Assembly (NCBI GenBank): GCA_017962845.1
Contig: JAGCUN010000030.1
Coordinates: forward strand, 1-64,000
Origin: Bacteroidales bacterium
GTDB lineage: Bacteria; Bacteroidota; Bacteroidia; Bacteroidales; WCHB1-69
DNA length: 64,000 nt
Direction: 5' to 3'
The number at the start of each line of letters is the position of its first letter. Position 1 is the first letter of the stretch. Below the pieces are notes generated by a model. The model had not been told where the DNA came from and did no database searches. It saw only the letters and a list, made by a program, of their open reading frames with translations. Below are positions 7,386 through 15,629 of the stretch, one piece after another. The position numbers and the translations under genes were made by a program.

Positions 7386-7919
7386 TTATCTGACCATCCT
7401 CCACTCCCCGGGCTGGAGGTCGCCCAGGCTGAGGTCGCCGATTTGGACACGGATGAGCCGCAGGGTGGGAAAACCGACCGCCGCGGTCATGTGGCGCACC
7501 TGCCGGTTTTTGCCTTCGGTGAGGGTGAGGCGCACCCAGCTGGTGGGGATGCTGGCGCGGTAACGGATGGGCGGCACACGCTCCCAGAGGTTTTCCGGGG
7601 GCAGCGCCCGCTCCGCCGTGCAGGGACGGGTGCGGTAGCCTTTGATGACAACACCCTTGGACAGCTTCTGCAAGGCCTCGTCGGTGATTTCGCCATCCAC
7701 TTGCGCGAGGTAGGTGCGGGGGTGGGCGTTCTTCGGATCCAGCAGCCGCTTGATCAGTCGGCCGTCATCGGTCAGCAGCAAGGCGCCCTCGCTGTCATGG
7801 TCGAGCCGTCCGGCAGCATACACCCCGGCAGGAAAGCCGAACTCGTCGAGGGCCCGATGCCCAGCCTCGGGTGTAAACTGACTCAGCACGCCGTAGGGTT
7901 TATTGAACAAGATGACCAT
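7386..7919 (-). CDS. rluE: 23S rRNA pseudouridine synthase, RluE type
   Basis: This 177-residue enzyme of the RsuA/RluE group converts a uridine of 23S rRNA to pseudouridine (U2457 in E. coli RluE). It starts directly with the FNKPYGVLSQFT strand and has no S4 domain, as expected for RluE. The catalytic motif is AAGRLDHDSEGALLLT with Asp40. The RluE-like closing blocks are PPIRYRASIPTSWVRLTL, EGKNRQVRHMTAAVGFPTLRLIRV and the GDLQPGEWR end. The length matches the family. It is transcribed from a -7 box at 7966-7973 and stands alone. Confidence 0.9.
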   Translation of the reverse strand: MVILFNKPYGVLSQFTPEAGHRALDEFGFPAGVYAAGRLDHDSEGALLLTDDGRLIKRLLDPKNAHPRTYLAQVDGEITDEALQKLSKGVVIKGYRTRPCTAERALPPENLWERVPPIRYRASIPTSWVRLTLTEGKNRQVRHMTAAVGFPTLRLIRVQIGDLSLGDLQPGEWRMVR

Positions 7920-7965
7920 AATCCACTTTCCGTTTTAAGCTTTTCTTGTCAAGATTTTGAGGGTG

Positions 7966-7973
7966 CAAAGATA
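7966..7973 (-). promoter_or_regulatory. -7 box TATCTTTG for rluE
   Basis: TATCTTTG on the minus strand, 46 bases upstream of ATG 7919. Confidence 0.65.
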
Positions 7974-8052
7974 AGGAAAATTGGGGAAACGTCCGCAAGG
8001 GCGAGATTGCAGATCTCTCCGCCGCCGCGGGCATCCCTGCAAGCAAAAAGGT

Positions 8053-8122
8053 ATTGCTTCGCAATCCCTCCTTTTTGTTCGCCGTCCACCTTTTGAACGC
8101 GAGCGTTCGACGGCGTCCGTCG
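8053..8122. repeat. three mini-palindromes between rluE and tRNA-Ser
   Basis: ATTGC-TTC-GCAAT at 8053-8065, GAACGC-GA-GCGTTC at 8095-8108 and CGACGG-CGT-CCGTCG at 8108-8122 are short inverted repeats with 2-3-base loops. The same style recurs at 16519-16645. The stretch carries no coding signal that I can support. Confidence 0.6.
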
Positions 8123-8125
8123 TAC

Positions 8126-8157
8126 AAAAAAAGACGACACTTGATGTGTCGTCTTTT
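8126..8157 (-). terminator. terminator of the tRNA-Ser gene
   Basis: AAAGACGACAC / GTGTCGTCTTT form a long stem with an ATCAA-type loop. On the minus strand the stem is followed by a T-run, placing termination just after tRNA-Ser. Confidence 0.85.
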
Positions 8158-8163
8158 GGCTTG

Positions 8164-8250
8164 CGGAGAGGGCGAGATTCGAACTCGCGGTAGGATTACT
8201 CCTACGTCAGTTTAGCAAACTGGTGGTTTAAGCCACTCACCCACCTCTCC
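8164..8250 (-). tRNA. tRNA-Ser (anticodon GCT)
   Basis: The reverse complement folds as a class II tRNA: acceptor GGAGAGG with CCTCTCC, an anticodon loop TTGCTAA (anticodon GCT, reading AGC/AGU), a long variable arm built from CGTAGGA/TCCTACG, and a T arm GCGAGTTCGAATCTCGC. Discriminator base G; CCA is not encoded. Confidence 0.93.
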
Positions 8251-8274
8251 AGGACTCGTGCTTAAATGAGGTTG

Positions 8275-8282
8275 CAAAAATA
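8275..8282 (-). promoter_or_regulatory. -7 box TATTTTTG for tRNA-Ser
   Basis: TATTTTTG on the minus strand, 24 bases before the mature tRNA 5' end. Confidence 0.65.
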
Positions 8283-8393
8283 CAACTTTTTTCAATGCCA
8301 ACCTCATCTTCCCTTCATTTTTTCAAAAAAAATTAATTTATTGATAATAAATTATTTATCTCTATCTTTCCACATACTATCTTTTTCAATCAC

Positions 8394-8422
8394 TTGTCAG
8401 AAAAGAAAATGTTGTAAGTTTG
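8394..8422 (+). promoter_or_regulatory. -33/-7 promoter of the amidase gene
   Basis: TTG at 8394-8396 and TAAGTTTG at 8415-8422 have the spacing expected for Bacteroidota promoters. The -7 box overlaps an in-frame upstream Met at 8420, so translation must start later, at 8444. Confidence 0.7.
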
Positions 8423-8443
8423 CAGTCCCAAAATCACCATTTC

Positions 8444-9214
8444 ATGACCAGAACACTCCCCATCACCATCGTACAAAATGAAATCCGTTGGCACGACATC
8501 ACACTCAATCTCGACTCGGCACACAATCTTCTCCACAATGTCCGCCCCGACGGACTGATTGTGCTGCCCGAGACATTTGCCACTGGCTTTATTGTCAATG
8601 ACTTGCCTTCCGACAACTCCGCTCAAATTATAGAATGGATGCAGCGGCTTGCTGGCGACCACCACTCTGCGGTGACGGGCAGTGTGGCCGTACACGAAAA
8701 CGGGAAATGGTATAACCGGCTCCATTTCTTCACCCCCGACGGAACCGTGCAGACCTACGACAAGCGTCACCTCTTCCCCACCAGTCCAGAACCGGAGCTG
8801 TTCCAAAAAGGCGACACGCTGCCCATCTTCGAGTATCAGGGCTGGCGCATCTGTCCGCAAATCTGCTACGACCTGCGATTTCCCGTATGGTGCCGCAACT
8901 CGGTGAAAAACAATCAGTTCAAGTACGACATCCTGCTGTATGTCGCCAACTGGCCCGCCGCCCGCGCCGACATCTGGAGCACTCTGCTGAAAGCCCGCGC
9001 CATCGAGAACCAATGCTATGTGCTGGGCTGCAACTGCGTGGGAATTGACCCACAGAAACGTGAGTACCAAGGTGATACACAAATAATTGCACCCAACGGA
9101 TCAGTACAAGCTGCCGCCCCAGCCTCTACCCCATGCCTGCTGCACGCTACACTCTCCCACACCCGCCTCAATGCATGGAGAACGCGATTCCCCGTTTCAG
9201 AAGATTGGGATTAA
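8444..9214 (+). CDS. nitrilase-family omega-amidase (YafV-like)
   Basis: This 256-residue carbon-nitrogen hydrolase has the full nitrilase triad: Glu43 in LPETFATGF, Lys107 in TYDKRHLF and Cys141 in PQICYDLRFPVW. The RFP-V-W-R-N block after the cysteine and the AENQ-like AIENQCYVLGCNCVG match the YafV/Nit2 omega-amidase group, which hydrolyses alpha-ketoglutaramate and related monoamides and so helps repair or recycle transamination by-products. The start at 8444 is set by the promoter, which covers the upstream alternative. The protein is cytosolic, with no signal sequence. Substrate is inferred from the family. Confidence 0.88.
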   Translation: MTRTLPITIVQNEIRWHDITLNLDSAHNLLHNVRPDGLIVLPETFATGFIVNDLPSDNSAQIIEWMQRLAGDHHSAVTGSVAVHENGKWYNRLHFFTPDGTVQTYDKRHLFPTSPEPELFQKGDTLPIFEYQGWRICPQICYDLRFPVWCRNSVKNNQFKYDILLYVANWPAARADIWSTLLKARAIENQCYVLGCNCVGIDPQKREYQGDTQIIAPNGSVQAAAPASTPCLLHATLSHTRLNAWRTRFPVSEDWD

Positions 9215-9265
9215 AATTTTATTAAAATATTTTTAAATCATTGTGAATATTTAAAAATAAAGTTG

Positions 9266-9273
9266 TATCTTTG
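9266..9273 (+). promoter_or_regulatory. -7 box TATCTTTG for the secreted EEP protein
   Basis: TATCTTTG lies 32 bases before ATG 9306. A TTG at 9241-9243 may be the upstream element, although the spacing is long. Confidence 0.6.
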
Positions 9274-9305
9274 CAGCCTCAATCTGAACTAAAGGAGGAT
9301 GCAAG

Positions 9306-10334
9306 ATGAAAAGGCTTCTCATTTGCACTATATTAACAATACACACCTTTGCGCTGACTGCGCAGGAATCCAGTCCTATAGTCATCGGTTTTTATAACGT
9401 GGAGAACCTGTTCCACCCCAGCGACGACTCGCTGAAGAACGACGATGCGTTCACGCCGACGGGGCTGTACCACTGGACCTACGGCAAATACACCCGCAAG
9501 ATCAACCACATCGGGAAGGTGCTGCTGGCTCTGAACGGGTGGGAGCCACCCGACATCATGGGGCTGGCGGAGGTGGAGTGCGCGGCGGTGCTGAAAAAAC
9601 TGTGCCGCGACTCGCCCTTGAAGGAGTACGGCTATCGCTACGTACATCACGATTCGCCCGATGCGCGTGGGGTGGATGTGGCGCTCCTCTACCGTGCCGA
9701 CCGCATCACCATCCTGCGGGGACGTGCCGTGCCGGTGGTGTTCCCCTTCGACACAGCCTGCCGCAACCGCGACCTGCTGTATGTGGTGGCCCGCCTTCCC
9801 AATGGTGACTCCATCCACATTGTCGTCAACCACTGGACCTCGCGCTATGGCGGCTACGCGCCCACCATACCCAAGCGGAACCACTATGCGCGGGTGGTGC
9901 GTGCGCTGGCCGACTCGATACTGGCCTGCGAGCCCACCGCCAACATCCTGATTACTGGCGACTTCAACGACTATCCCACCGACGAAAGCATCACCGAGGT
10001 GCTGCGCGCCGGTGACTGGGAGAAGGACGATCGGAGCCAACACACTCTGTTTGATCTGATGTTCCGTTTCCTGAAGATGCAAAACATCGGCTCGCACAAG
10101 CACGAGGACTTCTGGGGCTGCCTCGACCAGATCATCGTCTCCCCTGCCCTGCTGGATGACAGCGGCACGTATATCATCGGACAACAAGCGCACATCTTCA
10201 TGGCCGACTTCATGGTGGAACCCGACGACAAGTACGGCGGCTACCGCGTGTACCGCACCTACTCCGGTCCGCGCTACATCGGCGGCTATGCCGACCACCT
10301 GCCGGTTTACGTTAAATTGAAAATTGAAAACTGA
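9306..10334 (+). CDS. secreted endonuclease/exonuclease/phosphatase family protein
   Basis: This 342-residue protein has a signal peptide (MKRLLICTILTIHTFALTA, then Q) and an EEP-fold domain over most of its length. Metal-binding and catalytic motifs are visible: FYNVENLF (Asn), GLAEVE (Glu), GVDVALLYR, VVNHWTSRYGG (His), ITGDFNDYP (Asp/Asn) and the final YADHLPV (Asp-His). All catalytic positions are present, so the enzyme should be active. Members act on phosphodiester or phosphomonoester bonds in DNA, RNA, lipids or inositol phosphates; the substrate cannot be read from sequence. It probably acts in the periplasm or outside the cell. An AAGGAGG Shine-Dalgarno lies 9 bases before the ATG, which is unusual in this phylum. 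The 88 bases after it are AT-rich tandem TTAAT-type repeats. Confidence 0.85.
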   Translation: MKRLLICTILTIHTFALTAQESSPIVIGFYNVENLFHPSDDSLKNDDAFTPTGLYHWTYGKYTRKINHIGKVLLALNGWEPPDIMGLAEVECAAVLKKLCRDSPLKEYGYRYVHHDSPDARGVDVALLYRADRITILRGRAVPVVFPFDTACRNRDLLYVVARLPNGDSIHIVVNHWTSRYGGYAPTIPKRNHYARVVRALADSILACEPTANILITGDFNDYPTDESITEVLRAGDWEKDDRSQHTLFDLMFRFLKMQNIGSHKHEDFWGCLDQIIVSPALLDDSGTYIIGQQAHIFMADFMVEPDDKYGGYRVYRTYSGPRYIGGYADHLPVYVKLKIEN

Positions 10335-10422
10335 AAACGGAGTGTTGTGAGTTAATAGTTAATAGTTATCAATTATTAATTATTAATTATTAACCATCAA
10401 TTAATATTCAACAATCTCTCGG

Positions 10423-11205
10423 TTACTCTTCTTTACGCAGGAATGTGATGGGGACTTGCACGCAGCCGGAGACCACCTCGCCATTGACAGTGGCGGGAGT
10501 CCACAAAGGCATGGAGCGGAAGACTTTTCTCAACGCATTCTTCACCGCAGGGTCGGCTTTGCCTTTCACCTTGACACCACTCACCTTTCCTTTCGTGCTC
10601 ACCCGGAATTCCACAACGGCATCTTCATCACCGCTCAACTCACAAGCCATTTCGGGAGCGATGAAATTCTCGCGGACGAAACGCTTCAGCTCATCCTCTC
10701 CGCCTGGGAACATGGGGGATTTCACATAGTATTTCGACAAATCTGGTTTTTCGGCGTCGCCGATTCGTCTCAGAGGAGTCTTCTCTGCAAAATCGAACAC
10801 AGTAGATGTGGGGCCAAATGTATATCCAAGATGCGCATTATATTGTATGCGAGCATATCCCGCCACCAACCGAATAGGTTCGGCATCTCCCAGCAGCACC
10901 CTATCAGATTTGGAACTCGTCTCCAATTGGGTGCTGTCACACGAGACTTCCGTTTGGGCGACAGCGGGCGACATCCCCGCCAGCGACAAACCCGCCGCCA
11001 CGCCAAGAATGGCCACCTTTTGCGAGAGTTTTCGCCGCTGTGAGATGGCTCTCTCCAGCTGTCGCACCTCTCCTTCGCAACGGGGACACGTGCCAGAGCA
11101 CTCACCGTCGAAGGTGCATTCGGGGATCTCCAAATCGATGCCATTGGCTGCCGCAATTTCACGGCGGATTGCTTTCAGGTAACTGCATTTGTCCTTGCCA
11201 TTCAT
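10423..11205 (-). CDS. energy transducer TonB-like protein with cysteine-rich N-terminal domain
   Basis: This 260-residue protein has three parts. Residues 1-45 hold the cysteines C7, C30, C36, C40 and C43, the last four as C-x5-C-x3-C-x2-C, which looks like a zinc-ribbon or other metal site; CSGTCPRC is typical of a Bacteroidales family. A single membrane helix follows at about 65-82, after the basic RRKLSQK, so the cysteine domain is predicted cytoplasmic. The last 100 residues are a TonB_C domain (SPMFPGGEDELKRFV, VVEFRVSTKGKVSGVKV, MPLWTPATVNGEVVSG, VPITFLRKEE). The start at 11205 places ATG 25 bases after a -7 box. No ExbB/ExbD genes are near. It may couple a cytoplasmic signal to an envelope process, but that is inference. 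Confidence 0.8.
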   Translation of the reverse strand: MNGKDKCSYLKAIRREIAAANGIDLEIPECTFDGECSGTCPRCEGEVRQLERAISQRRKLSQKVAILGVAAGLSLAGMSPAVAQTEVSCDSTQLETSSKSDRVLLGDAEPIRLVAGYARIQYNAHLGYTFGPTSTVFDFAEKTPLRRIGDAEKPDLSKYYVKSPMFPGGEDELKRFVRENFIAPEMACELSGDEDAVVEFRVSTKGKVSGVKVKGKADPAVKNALRKVFRSMPLWTPATVNGEVVSGCVQVPITFLRKEE

Positions 11206-11229
11206 GACGATAGGGTAAAAAAGTTGCGG

Positions 11230-11237
11230 CAAAGATA
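11230..11237 (-). promoter_or_regulatory. -7 box TATCTTTG for the TonB-like gene
   Basis: TATCTTTG on the minus strand with a TTG about 18 bases farther upstream; 25 bases before ATG 11205. It lies next to the terminator of the upstream aldolase gene. Confidence 0.7.
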
Positions 11238-11260
11238 CAAAAAATTGTAATCCAAAAACG

Positions 11261-11302
11261 AAGTGCGCTCCAAAAGTTTTTTCAAACTTTTGGAGCGCAC
11301 TT
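11261..11302 (-). terminator. terminator of the aldolase gene (19-bp perfect stem)
   Basis: AAGTGCGCTCCAAAAGTTT and its exact complement flank a 4-base loop. On the minus strand a T-rich CGTTTTTGG follows the stem. Confidence 0.8.
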
Positions 11303-11334
11303 ATGAGACACTACTGGAGAGAACTCCAATGCTT

Positions 11335-12414
11335 TTAATTTCTATTCACCGCATTCAAATCCTCGAAGGCCACCTGGAGACGCTTCACCATGGAGGCTTC
11401 GCCCTCACGCAACGGCTTGCGCGGATCGTAGTACTTCTTGTTGGGCTTGTCGTCGCCTTCGGGGTTGCCGATCTGCGACTGCAGGTAAGCCTCGTTCTTC
11501 TTATAGTAGTTCATGATGCCTTCCCAGAACGCCCACTGCGTGTCGGTATCGATGTTCATCTTCACCACGCCGTACTCGATGGCCTCTTTGATCTTGGCCG
11601 GCTCGCTGCCACTACCGCCATGGAACACGAAGTTGACCGGATTGGGCTGCGTGTTGTACTTCTTCTGGATGTATTCCTGTGAATTGTGCAGGATGATGGG
11701 CTCCAGTTTCACATTGCCCGGCTTGTACACGCCGTGAACATTGCCGAAGGAGGCAGCAATGGTGAAGTTGGGACTGATTTTGCTGAGCTCCTCGTAGGCG
11801 TAAGCCACATCTTCGGGCTGGGTGTAGAGGCGTGCGCTGTCGATGCCGGTATTGTCAACACCATCCTCCTCGCCGCCAGTGATGCCGAGCTCTATTTCGA
11901 GCACCATCTCCATCTTGGACATGCGAGCAAGATACTTCTTGCAAATCTCAATGTTCTCTTTCAGAGGCTCTTCCGAAAGGTCGAGCATGTGGGAGCTGAA
12001 GAGCGGTTTGCCGTGTTCTTTGTAGAACTTTTCACCTGCATCCAACAAACCATCCACCCAAGGAAGGAGTTTCTTGGCGGCATGGTCGGTATGGATAATC
12101 ACCGGAACACCATAATATTCAGCTACTTGATGGATATGCATGGCACCTGAAACGGCACCAACGATAGCGGCACGTTCCCCATCGTTCGGGAGGGTCTTGC
12201 CAGCAAAGAAGACTGAACCACCATTGGAGAACTGCACCATGACGGGCGAGTTGGCCACTTTAGCTGCTTCCAGCACGGCATTCACCGAGTTGGTGCCCAC
12301 CACATTCACAGCAGGGATGGCGAATTTTTCAGCCTTAGCAATTCTGAAGATTTCTTGGAGCGCTTTCCCGTAAACCACGCCGGGAGCGACTTTGGATAAA
12401 ATTTTCTCTGACAT
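11335..12414 (-). CDS. fbaA: class II fructose-1,6-bisphosphate aldolase
   Basis: This 359-residue enzyme of the class IIA (E. coli FbaA) type cleaves fructose 1,6-bisphosphate into dihydroxyacetone phosphate and glyceraldehyde 3-phosphate and works in both glycolysis and gluconeogenesis. The zinc-site and catalytic residues sit in VIIHTDHAAKK (Asp110, His111). VLEIELGITGGEEDGVD, AASFGNVHGVY, VNFVFHGGSGS and MNIDTDTQWAFW are the usual phosphate- and metal-binding blocks. Length and motif spacing match E. coli FbaA closely. It is a single-gene unit with its own promoter and terminator. Confidence 0.96.
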   Translation of the reverse strand: MSEKILSKVAPGVVYGKALQEIFRIAKAEKFAIPAVNVVGTNSVNAVLEAAKVANSPVMVQFSNGGSVFFAGKTLPNDGERAAIVGAVSGAMHIHQVAEYYGVPVIIHTDHAAKKLLPWVDGLLDAGEKFYKEHGKPLFSSHMLDLSEEPLKENIEICKKYLARMSKMEMVLEIELGITGGEEDGVDNTGIDSARLYTQPEDVAYAYEELSKISPNFTIAASFGNVHGVYKPGNVKLEPIILHNSQEYIQKKYNTQPNPVNFVFHGGSGSEPAKIKEAIEYGVVKMNIDTDTQWAFWEGIMNYYKKNEAYLQSQIGNPEGDDKPNKKYYDPRKPLREGEASMVKRLQVAFEDLNAVNRN

Positions 12415-12479
12415 ATTGTATTGATTTATAAATAATTCTTACAAAAGAAAAAGGGTTGAATCCGATGTATTTTCAGCCG

Positions 12480-12487
12480 CAAAGATA
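12480..12487 (-). promoter_or_regulatory. -7 box TATCTTTG for fbaA
   Basis: TATCTTTG on the minus strand, giving a leader of about 60 bases before ATG 12414. Confidence 0.65.
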
Positions 12488-12584
12488 CTCAAAAAAACAA
12501 TACAGAACATCAAAACTGGAACAAAATCCTATTTCTAAAATAACCAACAAAGAGCTATCATCAGAAATACCAACAGATTGTATT

Positions 12585-13004
12585 TTACGACATCCTTCTT
12601 CTATGAATATCCGACGAATCCCACGACTGGAACAACAGGATGTCGTGGATGGTGCGGATGATGGGAATGAAGCCATGCAACTCGTTGTCAACAAACCACC
12701 TGATGGCGGCATCATCCTTGCGGCAAGCAGCAGCAAATTTGGAAAGAAAATCACAGTGGGCTTTTTCCAGCCACTCGATGGCCTCGTCCTCGTCGTCGAT
12801 GGCATCGCTGAGGATGGCGAACTCGGGATAGCCGTTGTCCATCAGCCACTTGAGGGCATCGAGGTCGGAGAGAATCGCCCGCGACAGGGCGGCCAGCTCC
12901 GGAAAACCGTTGTGAAGCAAAAATTCCGTGAAACGATTGTCGCCTTTCAGACTTTCATGCCAAGCCAGCAAAACTTTCGCATCGTAATCTAACAAACTGT
13001 GCAT
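12585..13004 (-). CDS. helical-repeat protein of unknown function in the miaA operon
   Basis: This 139-residue cytosolic protein consists of about four 25-residue helical repeats after an N-terminal LLDYDAKVLLAW. Each repeat follows the pattern [D]-x-A-[IL]-x-W-[LF]-x-x-[NA]-x-x-x-x-[FL]-x-x-[FIL]-x-x-A: compare LDALKWLMDNGYPEFAILSD, DEAIEWLEKAHCDFLSKFAA and DAAIRWFVDNELHGFIPIIR. I have seen Bacteroidales hypothetical proteins with the same repeat but know no function. The ATG lies 11 bases after the miaA stop with a GGGAG Shine-Dalgarno-like stretch, so it is the last gene of the operon. The architecture suggests a protein-binding scaffold. Confidence 0.7.
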   Translation of the reverse strand: MHSLLDYDAKVLLAWHESLKGDNRFTEFLLHNGFPELAALSRAILSDLDALKWLMDNGYPEFAILSDAIDDEDEAIEWLEKAHCDFLSKFAAACRKDDAAIRWFVDNELHGFIPIIRTIHDILLFQSWDSSDIHRRRMS

Positions 13005-13015
13005 ACTTCTCCCTT

Positions 13016-13939
13016 TTATAGTTGTGAAATGTCAATCCAGTGAATCACAAAGCCCTGCCGCTCCATCCGGCGGAACCAAGTCATCTGCCGTTTGGAAAAT
13101 TGGTGGATGGCAGTGTTGAGCTTTTCAAACATATCTTCCTTAGAAATTTCCCCTAAAAGATACATTGTCAAGAACTTATACTCAAGACCGTACTTCATCA
13201 GCTGCCGGGTACTAACGCCCTGCCGGATGAGCGCGTCCACCTCTTCCACCATCCCCTCGTCGAGGCGCTGTCGGAGCCGGCGGGTGATACGCGCCCGCAC
13301 CACGTCGCGGTCGGCGGTGGTGCCGAAGATGACGGACGGGATGCGCCGCACCTGCTGTTTCCACTCGGGATGCCGCTCGTAGTAGCACTCGATCTCCACC
13401 GCCTTCAGCAGCCGCTCGCGCTCGCAGGTGTCGGTATGGTTGTGCAGCGGGTGGTAAGAGGCCAGCATGGCGGTGAGCTCCTCGTCGCTCATGGCTTCGA
13501 GGCGCGCCCGCAGCTCCGCATCCGGCTCAATCGGAGCCAGCCGGTAGCCACCCAACAGCGATTCCACATACATGCCGCTGCCGCCGCACAGCACCACTTC
13601 CCTGCCCCGCGCCACAATGTCGTCGATGGCATGGTAGGCCGCCTGCTGGTACTGCGCCACATTGAACTCGGTACCCGGCTCGGCCACATCAATCAGATGA
13701 TATGGAATCTGCTGTCCATCAACCATATAGTCCGACAAGTCTTTGCCCGTGCCGATGTCCATGGCGCGGTACACCTGCCGCGAATCGGCACTCACAATCT
13801 CGCCGTTGAAGTCACGGGCGATGCGCACCGCCAAGCGTGTCTTGCCCGTGGCGGTAGGTCCCAGCACGGTGATGATCTCACCCGGCTGCCGCCCGCGCAC
13901 CAGCTCACACACCTCGTCGTATGACTCCAACAGTTTCAT
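13016..13939 (-). CDS. miaA: tRNA dimethylallyltransferase
   Basis: This 307-residue MiaA adds a dimethylallyl group to N6 of adenosine 37 in tRNAs reading codons that start with U, which stabilises codon pairing. The P-loop is GPTATGKT (residues 27-34), followed by the family marks VSADSRQVYRAMDIGTGK, YHLIDVAEP, GGSGMYVESLLGG, YEQFFxx-like central helices and the C-terminal RQMTWFRR. It is the third gene of a minus-strand operon: the upstream kinase-like gene ends 8 bases before its ATG and the helical-repeat gene starts 11 bases after its stop. Confidence 0.96.
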   Translation of the reverse strand: MKLLESYDEVCELVRGRQPGEIITVLGPTATGKTRLAVRIARDFNGEIVSADSRQVYRAMDIGTGKDLSDYMVDGQQIPYHLIDVAEPGTEFNVAQYQQAAYHAIDDIVARGREVVLCGGSGMYVESLLGGYRLAPIEPDAELRARLEAMSDEELTAMLASYHPLHNHTDTCERERLLKAVEIECYYERHPEWKQQVRRIPSVIFGTTADRDVVRARITRRLRQRLDEGMVEEVDALIRQGVSTRQLMKYGLEYKFLTMYLLGEISKEDMFEKLNTAIHQFSKRQMTWFRRMERQGFVIHWIDISQL

Positions 13940-13947
13940 CGCTTTCC

Positions 13948-15603
13948 TTAATAACTAAACTGACTGCCCCCCACAAACTCTCTGAGAATCGAGGTTCCCG
14001 GGATCATGTCAGGCGTAATCGACTTGAAATAAGAGAGCAGCTTCAGCAGTCGGCGCGCCTCCGCATACTCGGGTTCGGTTTCCGGCACCTCGTTGAGCAC
14101 CGGCACAGCGTATGGCTTCAATATGCCCAACTCGTAAATCAGCGCCGAGTTGACCATCGCATCCGCATTCTCCTGATAAGGAAAGATATTTTTAGCCTCG
14201 CCATTCCTCACGCTCTCCCATCTGCGCAAAGTATCCAATGCAGAATAACCACGATACTTATGGTCGCGTACAATTCTGCGTATCAATCGGTTGTCGGTGG
14301 TGGGAATGGGATTCTGCGAATCGATGGAGATGGAGGTGAGCGCCGACACGAAAATCCTGTATTTCACCTCATCAGGGATGGCCTCGGTCAGCTTCGGATT
14401 CAGACAGTGAATGCCTTCGATAATGAGGATGGAATTCTCCTTCATCTGCACCTTCTTTCCGAGCCACAACTTCTTGCCCTGCTGGAAATCGAAGGTGGGA
14501 AGTTCTACCTCCTGACCATCCATCAGCTTGAGCAAAGTCTCATTAAACAACTTCAAATCAATAGCTTCCAGCGCCTCAAAATCCAACTTGCCATCCTTGT
14601 CTTTCGGGGTCTGCTCGCGCTCCACAAAGAAGTCGTCCACCGACACTTGCACCGGCCAGTAGCCTTGTATGGCCAGCTGCACCGAGATACGCTTGCAGGT
14701 GGTGGTCTTCCCGGAGCTAGAAGGCCCGCTGATCATCACCAGCTTCACCTTTTCACGACTGCGAATGTCGGCGGCAATCCGCGCAAAACGGTTCTCTTGA
14801 ATGGCCTCCGTCACCCGAACCACATCCCCAATCTCGCCGGATACCGTTCTCTCATTGATATCCATCACGTATGGAACCCCAAACCGCATCGCTCCCTCCT
14901 TATAATCGCGATAGATAGCGAAAAGTTTGGGATTGCTACGTGTAGCACTCAGAGTGTCAGGATGTTTCGGCTGCGGCATCTTCAGCAGAAGTCCGCTTTC
15001 ATACTTCTCAATGCTGAAAAGTTTGATATAACCCGTTGAAGGCACCAAGAAACCATAATAGTAGTTGATTTTATCATCCAACGCATAGATGGTGGTGAAA
15101 ATTCTTTTCCGGTATTTGAACAGCCGCGACTTTTCGTCCATGCCATGACGGGAATACTCGGCCAACGCATCAGGAGTAAGCATCTCCAAACGACGGAAAG
15201 GGATGTTGCGCGCCACCAATTCATGCATTGCATTGGTTAGACGGCTCACCAGCGCATCATCAATTTCACCATTATAACCATCTAATGCACAATATTTTCC
15301 ACCAGAAATTGAATGCGAAATACGCAGTCTCACATTCGGCAGCAAATCGCTTACCACCTTAAACAACATAAAGTAGAGCGAACGCTTGTACATGTCGTTG
15401 CCATACGTCGAGGTAATATCGAAGAAGCGCACCTGACAAGGCTTGTGAATCAGATAGTTCATGTCGCGCACCTTGTTGTTGACCAATGCGCCCAACAAGG
15501 GGTATTTCAAGACAATGCCTTCCGCTTTAGCGATCTCCATCAGAGAGGTGCCATGCGGGTAGGAAGTATCGTGCTGGTTGTTGAAACAATATACGCTTAT
15601 CAT
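13948..15603 (-). CDS. TGS-domain nucleoside (uridine) kinase-like protein
   Basis: This 551-residue protein combines a threonyl-tRNA-synthetase-like N-terminal half (a TGS-like strand set at 1-60 and a second additional domain around 70-200) with a phosphoribulokinase/uridine kinase domain at about 285-500. The P-loop is ISGPSSSGKTT (residues 291-301) and the kinase region has SVDDFFVER, LPTFDFQQGKK and ILIIEGIHCLNP. Proteins of this layout are widespread in Bacteroidota and Firmicutes and are annotated as nucleoside kinases; the physiological substrate is not settled. It shares an operon with rsmI-type methylase (26 bases upstream) and miaA (8 bases downstream). Confidence 0.85.
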   Translation of the reverse strand: MISVYCFNNQHDTSYPHGTSLMEIAKAEGIVLKYPLLGALVNNKVRDMNYLIHKPCQVRFFDITSTYGNDMYKRSLYFMLFKVVSDLLPNVRLRISHSISGGKYCALDGYNGEIDDALVSRLTNAMHELVARNIPFRRLEMLTPDALAEYSRHGMDEKSRLFKYRKRIFTTIYALDDKINYYYGFLVPSTGYIKLFSIEKYESGLLLKMPQPKHPDTLSATRSNPKLFAIYRDYKEGAMRFGVPYVMDINERTVSGEIGDVVRVTEAIQENRFARIAADIRSREKVKLVMISGPSSSGKTTTCKRISVQLAIQGYWPVQVSVDDFFVEREQTPKDKDGKLDFEALEAIDLKLFNETLLKLMDGQEVELPTFDFQQGKKLWLGKKVQMKENSILIIEGIHCLNPKLTEAIPDEVKYRIFVSALTSISIDSQNPIPTTDNRLIRRIVRDHKYRGYSALDTLRRWESVRNGEAKNIFPYQENADAMVNSALIYELGILKPYAVPVLNEVPETEPEYAEARRLLKLLSYFKSITPDMIPGTSILREFVGGSQFSY

Positions 15604-15629
15604 GTTATAAATATTTAATATTCAATAAT

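Noticed and set aside
9333..10298. 321-codon minus-strand open frame
   Set aside because: It is antisense to the secreted nuclease/phosphatase gene, which has signal peptide and active-site motifs.
13921..15039. 372-codon plus-strand open frame
   Set aside because: It is antisense to the TGS-kinase gene and has no coding signal of its own.
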